A DNA stretch of 64,000 nucleotides from Sulfurospirillum cavolei (GTDB lineage Bacteria; Campylobacterota; Campylobacteria; Campylobacterales; Sulfurospirillaceae), in NCBI RefSeq assembly GCF_000813325.1, contig NZ_BBQE01000001.1; one strand, 5' to 3'. Position 1 is the stretch's first letter. Each line of letters opens with the position of its first letter. The notes below the pieces were generated by a model, which saw only the letters and a list, made by a program, of their open reading frames with translations, searched no databases and was not told the origin of the DNA. The position numbers and the translations under genes were made by a program. Below, one piece after another: positions 17,001 to 25,956 of this stretch.

Positions 17001-18293
17001 ATGCAAGCGATTTTAGAACATTTTAAAGCGATTAGCGCGATTCCCCGTTGCAGTTACCATGCCGAAAAAATGAAGGATTTTATTAAGCATTGTGCTTCCG
17101 ATTTAGGCTTTAGAGTACAAGAAGACGCTTGCGGTAACGTTTTATGCGTCAAAGGAACGCCGCGCGTTTGTTTACAGGCGCATTACGATATGGTATGCAT
17201 CGGCGATACCGATCCGATAGTGCTTTATCAAGAGGATTCTTGGCTCAAAGCGCGCGCATCGACGCTCGGTGCGGACAACGGTATGGGCATGGCGATCATG
17301 TTCTGGGCGATGGAGCGTCACGACGATTTGGAATGCCTTTTTACGAGCGACGAAGAGGTCGGACTTTTAGGTGCGATGGGATTTTCATTACCGTTACGAT
17401 CGGATTATATTTTAAATTTAGATGCGGAAGAAGCGGGCGAAATTTACATCGGTTGCGCCGGAGGCGTTGACGTACATGCAACGCTAGAGCTCACGTACGA
17501 GCCCTTGGAAAAAGAGGCATTGCTTTACGAAGTGCATGCGTTTGATTTTTTAGGCGGTCATTCGGGCGTCGATATCGATAAACCGATCCCATCGGCGATT
17601 AAAGCATTGGCGTACGAGTTATTGCATCAAAAAGAGATTCGACTCGTTTCGATTGAGGGCGGAGAACGTTTAAATGCCATTCCTAAAAGCGCTACGGCAG
17701 TCGTTGCGTGTTCTCACCCTTTAGGCATCACCGATCCTCGCATACGGGTACGACGCCTTGAAGACGCACGTTTTATGCATGCACTCGTTCAAAGCGATCG
17801 CATCGTCGGTGCTTTGGGCGCTTTTGCGCAAGGCGTTCGCGCATGGGATAAAACCTTGGATATTCCCTCTTTGAGCATGAATTTAGGGATCGTGACGCAA
17901 AAGCAAAACGAACTTCACGTCGAAGTGTCGATTCGTGCGATGGACGATGAAAATTTAGCTATACTTGCAAACGAAACGACGGCGTTTTTTAAGGGTTTTA
18001 GCTTTACATGTAAGCTAGAAGGAGGACACGGAGCATGGAAGCCTTCTGTAGGTGCTTTTGCCGACGTCGTACGAGACGCCATGCAAACTTTTTACCCGTA
18101 TGCCGTCTTTAAAGCAATTCATGCAGGGCTCGAATGCGGTGAACTCGTCGCGCGCCAATCGAAAAAAATTGAAGCGGTCTCCATCGGACCTACGATTCGC
18201 TATCCCCATTCGGTACGTGAAGAGTGCGATTTGGATTCGGTAGAGCGCATGGCACATGTCGTTCAAAAAATTATTTCATTTTATAAGGATTAA
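17001..18293 (+). CDS. pepD: Aminoacyl-histidine dipeptidase (M20 family)
   Basis: PepD hydrolyses Xaa-His dipeptides such as carnosine in the cytoplasm. The M20 metal-binding motifs are all present: LQAHYDMVCI, LGADNGMG, TSDEEVGLLGA (catalytic glutamate) and LNLDAEEAG, plus a C-terminal histidine in IHAGLECGEL. The dimerisation domain begins at about residue 190. The protein is 430 residues, a little under the 485 of E. coli PepD. GGGTCAGT precedes the ATG. The redoxin gene follows after 3 bp, so they form a two-gene unit. Confidence 0.93.
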   Translation: MQAILEHFKAISAIPRCSYHAEKMKDFIKHCASDLGFRVQEDACGNVLCVKGTPRVCLQAHYDMVCIGDTDPIVLYQEDSWLKARASTLGADNGMGMAIMFWAMERHDDLECLFTSDEEVGLLGAMGFSLPLRSDYILNLDAEEAGEIYIGCAGGVDVHATLELTYEPLEKEALLYEVHAFDFLGGHSGVDIDKPIPSAIKALAYELLHQKEIRLVSIEGGERLNAIPKSATAVVACSHPLGITDPRIRVRRLEDARFMHALVQSDRIVGALGAFAQGVRAWDKTLDIPSLSMNLGIVTQKQNELHVEVSIRAMDDENLAILANETTAFFKGFSFTCKLEGGHGAWKPSVGAFADVVRDAMQTFYPYAVFKAIHAGLECGELVARQSKKIEAVSIGPTIRYPHSVREECDLDSVERMAHVVQKIISFYKD

Positions 18294-18296
18294 CTC

Positions 18297-18860
18297 ATGG
18301 CACTGATTCAATCGGCTCCTATTGCTTTAGGTACGCCGCTTAAACATTTTAGTCTTGAAGATCCCGACGGAAACGGGTTGAGCAGCAAAACGCTCTTCGG
18401 CAAAGGCGGTTTTTTGCTAGCGGTGATGTGTAATCATTGCCCTTATGCCAACGCGGTCTGGAAACGTCTGGTCGCCGTAGCGGAGTTTGCGAAAAAATTG
18501 GATATTACGACCGTTGCGATCAATCCGAACATTCATCCCAATTATCCGGAAGATTCGCCGGCGCATATGCGTGATAAAATTGCCGAAATGGGCATTTTCT
18601 TCCCGTATTTGATTGATGAAAAACAAGAAGTCGCACAGAGTTTGGGCGCGACATGTACGCCCGATATCTTTTTATTCGATGCGGAACAAAAACTCTATTA
18701 TCACGGGCGTATCGACGATAATTGGCGCGATGAATCCGCCGTGAAAGAAGAGGAACTCCGCGAAGCGATTATGTTGCTTTTTAGCAAACAAGAAGCTCCA
18801 AAAGTCCAACACCCTTCTATGGGATGTTCGATCAAATGGATCGATACGGTCACGGGTTAA
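18297..18860 (+). CDS. Thioredoxin-fold (AhpC/TSA-type) redoxin
   Basis: The 187-residue protein has a redoxin fold with the motif VMCNHCPYANAVW, a CNHC pair at the end of the first strand, then the VAINPNIHPNYPEDSP and LGATCTPDIFLF (cis-proline) segments that define a widespread family of thioredoxin-like proteins of unclear electron partner. There is no signal peptide, so it should be cytoplasmic. It follows pepD by three bases and overlaps the convergent nth gene by four. Confidence 0.85.
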   Translation: MALIQSAPIALGTPLKHFSLEDPDGNGLSSKTLFGKGGFLLAVMCNHCPYANAVWKRLVAVAEFAKKLDITTVAINPNIHPNYPEDSPAHMRDKIAEMGIFFPYLIDEKQEVAQSLGATCTPDIFLFDAEQKLYYHGRIDDNWRDESAVKEEELREAIMLLFSKQEAPKVQHPSMGCSIKWIDTVTG

Positions 18861-19501
18861 ACGGCTTTAAACCCGTCTTTACTTTTACAATAAGGCTGCA
18901 AAAGGCAGGTATCGCAAAGCGGCTTGATCGCTTTGCAATGGTATCTGCCGAACAATACCATCGCTTGATGGAGTGTATCCAAGTCGTTCTTAAAAAGTTT
19001 CGTTAACTCTTCTTCGGTTTTAACGGCTGTTTTAGCGTTTGAAAGCCCCAATCGGTGAGCAACGCGAAAAACGTGCGTATCGACCGCCATCAAATTCGCT
19101 TTGGCGTATTCGATCATAACGACGTGTGCCGTTTTTTGTCCGACTCCCGCGAGTGTCACCAATTGCGTTTCGTCAAGCGGGATTTCTCCGCCGTATGTTT
19201 GAACGACGGTTTGCGCCATCTTGATGAGGTTTTGCGCTTTGTTGTTAAAAAACGAACACGAACGAATCAGTGCCTTGACGTTTTCAAGATCGGCGGAAGC
19301 TAAAGCTTGGACGTCGGGGTAGTGCTTAAAGAGCTCGGGAGTAATGATGTTGACGCGTTTGTCGGTGCATTGTGCGGAAAGCATAACGCATACCAAAAGC
19401 TCGTACAACGAGTTATAGCGTAATTCCGTAACGGCTTGCGCATAGTGCTCTAAAAAAAAGGCTTTGATTGCTTGAACCTCTTTGGCGGCGGCTTTTTTCA
19501 T
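18857..19501 (-). CDS. nth: Endonuclease III
   Basis: Nth removes oxidised pyrimidines and cuts the abasic site. The helix-hairpin-helix LAGVGQKTAHVV carries the catalytic lysine, VDTHVFRVAHRLG the catalytic aspartate, and the [4Fe-4S] ligands fall in the exact spacing C-x6-C-x2-C-x5-C at the C-terminus (CKAIKPLCDTCLLQPYC). The length is 214 aa, as usual. It is a single-gene unit, divergent from the PPIase gene. Confidence 0.97.
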   Translation of the reverse strand: MKKAAAKEVQAIKAFFLEHYAQAVTELRYNSLYELLVCVMLSAQCTDKRVNIITPELFKHYPDVQALASADLENVKALIRSCSFFNNKAQNLIKMAQTVVQTYGGEIPLDETQLVTLAGVGQKTAHVVMIEYAKANLMAVDTHVFRVAHRLGLSNAKTAVKTEEELTKLFKNDLDTLHQAMVLFGRYHCKAIKPLCDTCLLQPYCKSKDGFKAV

Positions 19502-19626
19502 AATTGACTAAACCTTGATTCTTTTTGGAAAAATTATACCGCTAATCCTTGAAATTAACACTTTGTTTAAGAAATCGTAATATCATTTTAGATAGAATTC
19601 CACAATAACTTTCTTAAAGGACTTGA

Positions 19627-20439
19627 GTGAAAAAAATTATTCTAAGTAGTATTGCCGCGGCAGTACTGGGCGTGAGTTTAAATGCGACGGTTTTTGCAAC
19701 CGTTAACGGCGAAGACGTAACGGATCAAGATATTGCGGTATTAATGCGCGCAATGCAAGGTGCAAAGTTTGAAACACTCCCCGAAGATGCCAAACAAAAA
19801 ATCGTCGAACAAGCGATTGAGCGTAAATTGTTAACCTCCGAAGCGATGAAAAGCGGTGTCGAAAAAGACAAAGATTATGCCGAAGCACTCAAACGCATTA
19901 AGAGCGATCTAGCCCTTGAAGTTTGGATGAAAAAAATCTTTGACGGCGTTAAAGTAAGCCCTCAAGAAGTCAAAGACTATTACGATAAAAATGCCGATAA
20001 ATTTATGCAACCGGCAACCGTAAAAGCACGACATGTCCTTGTTAAAACGGAAGAAGAAGCTAAAGACGTCATCAAACAACTCGACGGTCTTTCCGGTCAA
20101 AAACTTGCCGATAAATTCATTGAACTTGCAACGACCAAATCAACGGGTCCTAGCGGTCAAGGCGGCGGCGATTTGGGTTGGTTTGCGGCAAATCAAATGG
20201 TAAAACCTTTTGCGGATGCGGCGTTTGCGCTTAAAAAAGGCGAAATTACGAAAGTTCCCGTTCAAACGCAATTCGGTTACCACGTTATTTTAGTCGAAGA
20301 TACGAAAGCGGCTGAAAAAGCAACGTTTGAAACGGTTAAAGCTAACATCGAAAACGGTTTGAAAATGGAAAAATTCCGTGTTCAAGTTTCCGAAAAAGCT
20401 AAGAAATTACGCCAAAACGCTAAAGTAACGACGAAATAA
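19627..20439 (+). CDS. Periplasmic peptidyl-prolyl isomerase (PEB4/Cbf2-like)
   Basis: The product starts at GTG 19627 after AAAGGACTTGA and has a signal peptide cleaved near residue 20 (SLNATVFA). A SurA-like N-terminal helical region is followed by a parvulin rotamase domain at about residues 130-225 (KARHVLVKTEEEAKDV; GGGDLGWFAANQMVKPF; TQFGYHVILVED). It matches PEB4/Cbf2 of Campylobacter jejuni, which helps outer-membrane protein folding and adhesion. TAGAAT at 19593-19598 could be the -10 box. In C. jejuni the orthologue is also next to fba, as here, but here a 102-bp repeat array separates them. Confidence 0.93.
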   Translation: MKKIILSSIAAAVLGVSLNATVFATVNGEDVTDQDIAVLMRAMQGAKFETLPEDAKQKIVEQAIERKLLTSEAMKSGVEKDKDYAEALKRIKSDLALEVWMKKIFDGVKVSPQEVKDYYDKNADKFMQPATVKARHVLVKTEEEAKDVIKQLDGLSGQKLADKFIELATTKSTGPSGQGGGDLGWFAANQMVKPFADAAFALKKGEITKVPVQTQFGYHVILVEDTKAAEKATFETVKANIENGLKMEKFRVQVSEKAKKLRQNAKVTTK

Positions 20440-20458
20440 TGAAATGACACGCCTTGCG

Positions 20459-20884
20459 CTTTGCCGCTAAGGCGTGAAAACGATAGAGCGTTAAAGCAAG
20501 GCAGTCCTTTCTGCCTCGCAAGAGGCAAGCTTTAGTCAAAGCGAAGCGTAGCTTTTCGGGCTTTGCCGCTAAGGCGTGAAAACGATAGAGTGTTAAAGCA
20601 AGGCAGTCCTTTCTGCCTCGCAAGAGGCAAGCTTTAGTCAAAGCGAAGCGTAGCTTTTCGGGCTTTGCCGCTAAGGCGTGAAAACGATAGAGTGTTAAAG
20701 CAAGGCAGTCCTTTCTGCCTCGCAAGAGGCAAGCTTTAGTCAAAGCGAAGCGTAGCTTTTCGGGCTTTGCCGCTAAGGCGTGAAAACGATAGAGTGTTAA
20801 AGCAAGGCAGTCCTTTCTGCCTCGCAAGAGGCAAGCTTTAGTCAAAGCGAAGCGTAGCTTTTCGGGCTTTGCCCGGAAGGCGTG
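20459..20884. repeat. 102-bp tandem repeat array, four full copies plus a partial one
   Basis: Units begin with CTTTGCCGCTAAGGCGTG at 20459, 20561, 20663 and 20765, each 102 bp; a diverged 18-bp fragment starts at 20867. Copies 2 to 4 are identical and copy 1 differs at one base (AGAGCG for AGAGTG). Each unit can fold into several hairpins, including GCCTC-GCAA-GAGGC with a GNRA-type loop, AGGCAG-TCCTTT-CTGCCT and AAAGC...GCTTT. Because 102 is divisible by three, the minus strand reads open as a 34-residue repeat, but without a plausible start region or RBS. The array fills the gap between the PPIase gene and fba. Confidence 0.95.
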
Positions 20885-20909
20885 TAAAAATTAAAAACAA
20901 AGGCGTTTT

Positions 20910-21986
<1,077 letters not shown>

Positions 21987-21990
21987 AACG

Positions 21991-22012
21991 CAAGGCCTCG
22001 AAAGAGGTCTTG
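21991..22012 (+). terminator. Hairpin after fba, weak terminator or processing site
   Basis: CAAGGCCTC and GAGGTCTTG pair over nine positions with one G-U wobble and a GAAA tetraloop. It is followed by ACCTTTACC, not by a real T-tract, so full termination is doubtful; it may shield the fba mRNA end. Confidence 0.4.
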
Positions 22013-22022
22013 ACCTTTACCG

Positions 22023-22898
22023 ATGGTTTCTTTTCACCCCTCCTTATTTGAAGAAAAATTTTTTCAAAACCGCCGTATCTATTTTAAACGCGACGATCTC
22101 TTAGACGTCGATTTTTCCGGCAACAAAGCGCGTAAATTTTACGCTTTTTTAGTGCGGGATTTGCCGCATATTCGACGTGTCGTCAGCTCCGGTTCCAATC
22201 AATCCAATGCCATGTATTCGCTCTCCGTTTTGGCAAAGAAACGAGGATGGGAATTTATTTACGTTTGCGATCATATTCCATCGTTTCTCAAGCAAAATCC
22301 CATCGGCAATTACGCTAAAGCCCTTGAAAACGGTATGCGTATTTTTGAATCTTCCTCGCGCGAAGCCGCTCTAGAGGCTTTTTTGGATTCGCATACCTTA
22401 CATGTTAAGGAGGGCGGAAGGCAAAAAGAGGCGGAAGAGGGCGTCGCACTTTTGGCGCAAGAGTTGGTGTGCGACGTTGCGCGTGAACATGTCGAAAACC
22501 CTTACCTTTTTTTACCCTCAGGTACGGGAACGACGGCACTTTTTTTGCAAAAACACTTGCCATTTAAGGTTTATACCTGTGCTACGGTAGGCGATAGCGC
22601 GTATTTGAGGCGGCAATGGGAATCTATTGAGGCAAACGTACATGTCTATCCGACGATTTTGGAAACGCATCGAAAATACCGTTACGGCAAACTTTACCGC
22701 GAGCTTTTCGAGGTTTGGAAAACCGTGCAAACGGAAACGGGCGTCACGTTCGATTTGGTGTACGACCCTTTGGGTTGGAAAGTTCTGATAGAGCATCTTG
22801 CGATGTTGAAAGGAACGCCGATTTATTTGCACCAAGGTGGACTTTTGGGCAATACGTCGATGCTTCAACGCTACGCGCGCAAAGCAATTATGTTATAA
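22023..22898 (+). CDS. PLP-dependent enzyme of the ACC deaminase/D-cysteine desulfhydrase family
   Basis: The fold-type II PLP lysine lies in VDFSGNKARKF (about residues 35-45) and SSGSNQSNAMYSLS carries the cofactor-anchoring serine and asparagine typical of ACC deaminase and D-cysteine desulfhydrase. A LPSGTGTTALFLQ phosphate-binding loop follows. The 291-aa length is shorter than the typical 330-340. Which reaction it performs cannot be told; D-cysteine desulfhydrase-like activity is the cautious guess. It follows fba by 36 bp. Confidence 0.8.
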   Translation: MVSFHPSLFEEKFFQNRRIYFKRDDLLDVDFSGNKARKFYAFLVRDLPHIRRVVSSGSNQSNAMYSLSVLAKKRGWEFIYVCDHIPSFLKQNPIGNYAKALENGMRIFESSSREAALEAFLDSHTLHVKEGGRQKEAEEGVALLAQELVCDVAREHVENPYLFLPSGTGTTALFLQKHLPFKVYTCATVGDSAYLRRQWESIEANVHVYPTILETHRKYRYGKLYRELFEVWKTVQTETGVTFDLVYDPLGWKVLIEHLAMLKGTPIYLHQGGLLGNTSMLQRYARKAIML

Positions 22899-22926
22899 TA
22901 GAGCTCTTTCATAAGCCATCTTCAAA

Positions 22927-22970
22927 AGCATAGCGCACCAGCATTTATTGTGACGTGCCGTTGCGATGCT
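22927..22970 (+). other. Possible stem-loop in the hisD leader
   Basis: AGCAT at 22927-22931 pairs with ATGCT at 22966-22970, and CGCA at 22934-22937 with TGCG at 22962-22965, enclosing a 24-base loop that can fold further. It lies 50 bp before the hisD start. There is no T-tract and no run of histidine codons, so it is not a classic his attenuator. Function unknown. Confidence 0.25.
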
Positions 22971-23019
22971 TAGGGCTGATTGAACAAAATTGATTGATGA
23001 ATTTTAACGAGGAAAAACA

Positions 23020-24312
23020 ATGCTACTTTTAAAAACCGAACAAAAAGACTTTCAAACGCATTTTGACGAGCTTCTATGCCGCGGACATATGGATATGGAA
23101 AACGTTTCTAAAATCGTCGGAGGTATTTTGAGCGAGATCAAAACCGAAGGAAACGATGCGCTGAAGCGACATATCGAGAAGTTCGACCGATGGCATGTTG
23201 AAAACGATGAGGCTTTATGCGTGACGCCTGAGACGATGAAAGCGGCGTATGAGGCGTTGGATGAGCAACTGAAAAAAGCACTGGAGCTTGCGTATCGACG
23301 CATTTATACCTATCACGAGAAATTAATGCCTAAATCATGGCTTGATTTTGAAGACAACGGAACGGTTCTCGGGCAAAAAGTCACGCCGATGGATCGTGCG
23401 GGACTTTATATTCCCGGCGGGAAAGCGGCATATCCGAGCAGTTTACTGATGAACGCCATTCCCGCGATCGTCGCAGGCGTCAAAGAAATCGTCGTGTGCA
23501 CTCCGGCTCCCGATAACGAGCTTAACCCTTTATTATTGGCGGCGATGCACGTGTGCCGTATCGAAAAAGCGTACAAAGTCGGCGGAGCGAGTGCCATCGG
23601 CGCGATGGCGTACGGCACGCAAAGTATTCCGAAAGTCGACGTGATTACGGGCCCTGGTAATATTTTCGTCGCGACGGCCAAGAAAATGGTATTCGGCGAG
23701 GTCAATATCGATATGATCGCAGGTCCTAGCGAAATCGGCGTCTTAGCCGATGAGAGCGCAAATGCGAACCATTTGGCGATCGATTTGCTCTCGCAAGCCG
23801 AACACGATGAAATGGCAAGTTCTATTTTGATTACGCCTTCGTCCGAGATTGCGGAAAAAACGCGCGAAGAGATTGAAAAGTGGCTTCAAACCTTGCAACG
23901 AAAAGCGATTGCGGAGGTGTCGATTAAAGAGCGAGGCGCGATTATTCTCACGCGCGATATGGACGAAGCGGTGGCTTTGATGAATCAAATTGCGCCGGAG
24001 CATCTGGAAATCGTCACGTCTCACCCGTTTGATCTTTTGCCGAAAATTCGTCATGCGGGAGCCATTTTTATGGGAGCGTATACGCCCGAACCTATCGGCG
24101 ATTATATCGCAGGTCCTAATCATACGCTTCCTACGGGAGGAACCGCAAAATTTTATTCGCCTTTGAGTGTCGATCACTTTTTGAAACGCTCTTCAATCAT
24201 TAGCATGAGCAAACAAGGCATCGACGAGATCGGTGAAGCGTGCGCTCTGCTTGCTAAGACCGAAGGGCTCGGCGCACACGAAGCGAGCGTTAAGGTTCGA
24301 TTAAAAGCATGA
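23020..24312 (+). CDS. hisD: Histidinol dehydrogenase
   Basis: HisD oxidises histidinol to histidine in two NAD+-dependent steps with zinc. Family motifs include RAGLYIPGGKAAYPSS, ITGPGNIFVATAKK, DMIAGPSEIGVLAD and the metal/catalytic histidines in LLSQAEHDEMA and APEHLEIV, plus GPNHTLPTGGTAKF. The length is 430 aa. A clear RBS (GAGGAAA) precedes the ATG. It starts a three-gene unit with panE and mogA joined by overlaps; no other his genes are nearby. Confidence 0.97.
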   Translation: MLLLKTEQKDFQTHFDELLCRGHMDMENVSKIVGGILSEIKTEGNDALKRHIEKFDRWHVENDEALCVTPETMKAAYEALDEQLKKALELAYRRIYTYHEKLMPKSWLDFEDNGTVLGQKVTPMDRAGLYIPGGKAAYPSSLLMNAIPAIVAGVKEIVVCTPAPDNELNPLLLAAMHVCRIEKAYKVGGASAIGAMAYGTQSIPKVDVITGPGNIFVATAKKMVFGEVNIDMIAGPSEIGVLADESANANHLAIDLLSQAEHDEMASSILITPSSEIAEKTREEIEKWLQTLQRKAIAEVSIKERGAIILTRDMDEAVALMNQIAPEHLEIVTSHPFDLLPKIRHAGAIFMGAYTPEPIGDYIAGPNHTLPTGGTAKFYSPLSVDHFLKRSSIISMSKQGIDEIGEACALLAKTEGLGAHEASVKVRLKA

Positions 24313-25262
24313 AGTTTATCGTTTTAGGCGCGGGCGGAGTCGGAAGTTATTTTGCCGCAAAGCTCTTGCGAGCAGGTCATGAAGTTTTATTGGTTGCACG
24401 CGGCGCGCATTTGGAAGCGTTGCGTACGGAAGGTTTGCACTTATTTCACCCCGATTTGACGTGTTCGATGCCCGTTCACGCCGTGGACATGGAGGCGTTA
24501 TCCTCTATCGACGTGCTTGAGTACGATGCGATTTTACTTGCGACAAAGTCGATGGCGACGCGAGAAGTTGCGATTTTTTTGGCAAAACGCTTACGCGGAA
24601 ACGTGAAAATTCCTTATATCGTTTCATTGCAAAACGGTGTCGAAAATGAAGCAATTTTATGCGATTACTTCGCGGAAGAGTACGTCATCGGCGCGTTGAC
24701 GCGCAAAATAGGCGCACATGTAATCGCTCCGGGGCGCATCGAAGCAGTCGGCGAGGCTGAAACGATCGTGGGTACGTTGTTCTCGACGGCGGAAAACGAG
24801 TTGTTTTTGGAAACACTTGCACAATCGTTCAACGAAGCGGGTATTCCGACGCATACGACGTACGATATTCGTCAAGAGTTGTGGAAAAAGCTGATCATTA
24901 ACAACGGCGTGAATGCGTTGTGTGCCCTTTTGGAAGTTAAAACGGGCGTTTTGTTCGACGATACCAAACTCTCCTCCTTGGTCTACGGCTTAATGCAGGA
25001 GACGGCACGTGCGGCACGAAGCTTACATGTTAAGATTTCTCAAGAAGACGTCGATGCGATGTTTGAACTGATTTCGCATTTCGACTCGATCAAACCTTCA
25101 ATGTTGGTCGATTGGGAACATCATCGTGCGTTGGAAATCGATGAGATTTGCGGTATCGTGATTCGCGCTCTTCATCAAATCGGCGAAGACGCGGCGTATA
25201 CGAAAACGATTGCGACGCTTTTAGAATTTAAAACGGAGAAACGAAACCATGACAGAGATTAA
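24309..25262 (+). CDS. panE: 2-dehydropantoate 2-reductase (ketopantoate reductase)
   Basis: PanE reduces ketopantoate to pantoate for coenzyme A synthesis. The Rossmann motif LGAGGVGSYFAAKLLRAGH opens the protein; the catalytic lysine is in RQELWKKLIINNGVNAL with the following asparagine, and a C-terminal glutamate-containing helix (HHRALEIDEICG) completes the site. The length is 317 aa. ATG overlaps the hisD stop (ATGA), and the 3' end overlaps mogA by 14 bp. Confidence 0.88.
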   Translation: MKFIVLGAGGVGSYFAAKLLRAGHEVLLVARGAHLEALRTEGLHLFHPDLTCSMPVHAVDMEALSSIDVLEYDAILLATKSMATREVAIFLAKRLRGNVKIPYIVSLQNGVENEAILCDYFAEEYVIGALTRKIGAHVIAPGRIEAVGEAETIVGTLFSTAENELFLETLAQSFNEAGIPTHTTYDIRQELWKKLIINNGVNALCALLEVKTGVLFDDTKLSSLVYGLMQETARAARSLHVKISQEDVDAMFELISHFDSIKPSMLVDWEHHRALEIDEICGIVIRALHQIGEDAAYTKTIATLLEFKTEKRNHDRD

Positions 25263-25779
25263 AATCGGAATTTTAACCGTATCGGATCGCGCCAGTGCCG
25301 GTATTTACGAAGACCTTTCGGGGCAGGCGATTATCGCTACTCTCAATGAGTATTTAAGTTCTCCGTGGAAAAGCGTGTATCGCGTTATTCCCGACGAGCA
25401 AGCGTTGATCGAAGCGTCGTTGAAGCAGATGGCGGATGAAGAGGGATGTTGTTTGATCGTAACGACCGGAGGTACGGGACCGGCACTCAGAGACGTAACG
25501 CCCGAGGCAACCGAAGCGGTATGCGAAAAAATGATGCCCGGTTTTGGAGAATTGATGCGTCAAGTCAGCCTTAAATACGTACCGACGGCAATTTTATCGC
25601 GTCAAACGGCGGGAATTCGAGGAAAAAGCCTTATTATCAATCTTCCCGGTAAACCCAAATCGATTCGAGAGTGTTTGGATGCGGTTTTCCCGGCCGTACC
25701 TTATTGCATCGATCTTTTAGAGGGACCTTTTTTGACATGTCATGAGGACATCATCAAACCGTTTCGCCCTAAAGCGTAA
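25249..25779 (+). CDS. mogA: Molybdopterin adenylyltransferase
   Basis: MogA adenylates molybdopterin to prepare metal insertion for molybdenum or tungsten enzymes. The MoCF-domain signature TTGGTGPALRDVTPEA and the terminal NLPGKPKSIRECLDAVFPAVPYCIDLL are as in E. coli MogA; the length is 176 aa. It is the last gene of the hisD-panE-mogA unit and is followed by a strong terminator at 25787-25807. Confidence 0.94.
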   Translation: MTEIKIGILTVSDRASAGIYEDLSGQAIIATLNEYLSSPWKSVYRVIPDEQALIEASLKQMADEEGCCLIVTTGGTGPALRDVTPEATEAVCEKMMPGFGELMRQVSLKYVPTAILSRQTAGIRGKSLIINLPGKPKSIRECLDAVFPAVPYCIDLLEGPFLTCHEDIIKPFRPKA

Positions 25780-25786
25780 ACGTTAA

Positions 25787-25807
25787 GCAAGGGCAAGACG
25801 CCCTTGC
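25787..25807 (+). terminator. Intrinsic terminator after mogA
   Basis: GCAAGGGC at 25787-25794 and GCCCTTGC at 25800-25807 form a perfect 8-bp stem with a five-base loop, followed by TACTTTTTAG. It starts eight bases past the mogA stop. Confidence 0.85.
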
Positions 25808-25847
25808 TACTTTTTAGTTATTAGCGTTCTTGCAGAACTCTTGACAC

Positions 25848-25955
25848 GTCTTTAAAGCAAAGCTCTAAAGACTACGTTAACACTGCGTTTTCTTCGGCGC
25901 AAAGCCCACGCACCTTTAGTGCTTTTTCTTCTTGCAAAATGCGTTTTGCAAGAAG
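25848..25955. other. Two further hairpins in the mogA-dctP intergenic region
   Basis: GTCTTTAAAGC (25848-25858) pairs with GCTCTAAAGAC (25862-25872) over ten of eleven positions with a three-base loop. CTTCTTGCAAAA (25928-25939) pairs perfectly with TTTTGCAAGAAG (25944-25955) around a TGCG loop. The second ends one base before the stop codon of the minus-strand TRAP gene, but on that strand it is followed by A residues rather than T, so it is not a canonical terminator; it may protect the mRNA 3' end. Confidence 0.5.
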
Positions 25956-25956
25956 T

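Noticed and set aside
20420..20845. Minus-strand open frame of 141 codons with a 34-residue repeat
   Set aside because: It only exists because the 102-bp repeat is a multiple of three; it overlaps the end of the PPIase gene, lacks a ribosome site, and its cysteine- and arginine-rich sequence looks like non-coding DNA.
20459..20884. CRISPR array
   Set aside because: The whole 102-bp unit is repeated; there are no unique spacers between short repeats and no cas genes.
25928..25955. Terminator for the minus-strand TRAP gene
   Set aside because: The stem is perfect, but on the minus strand it is followed by A residues; the T-run lies on the wrong side.
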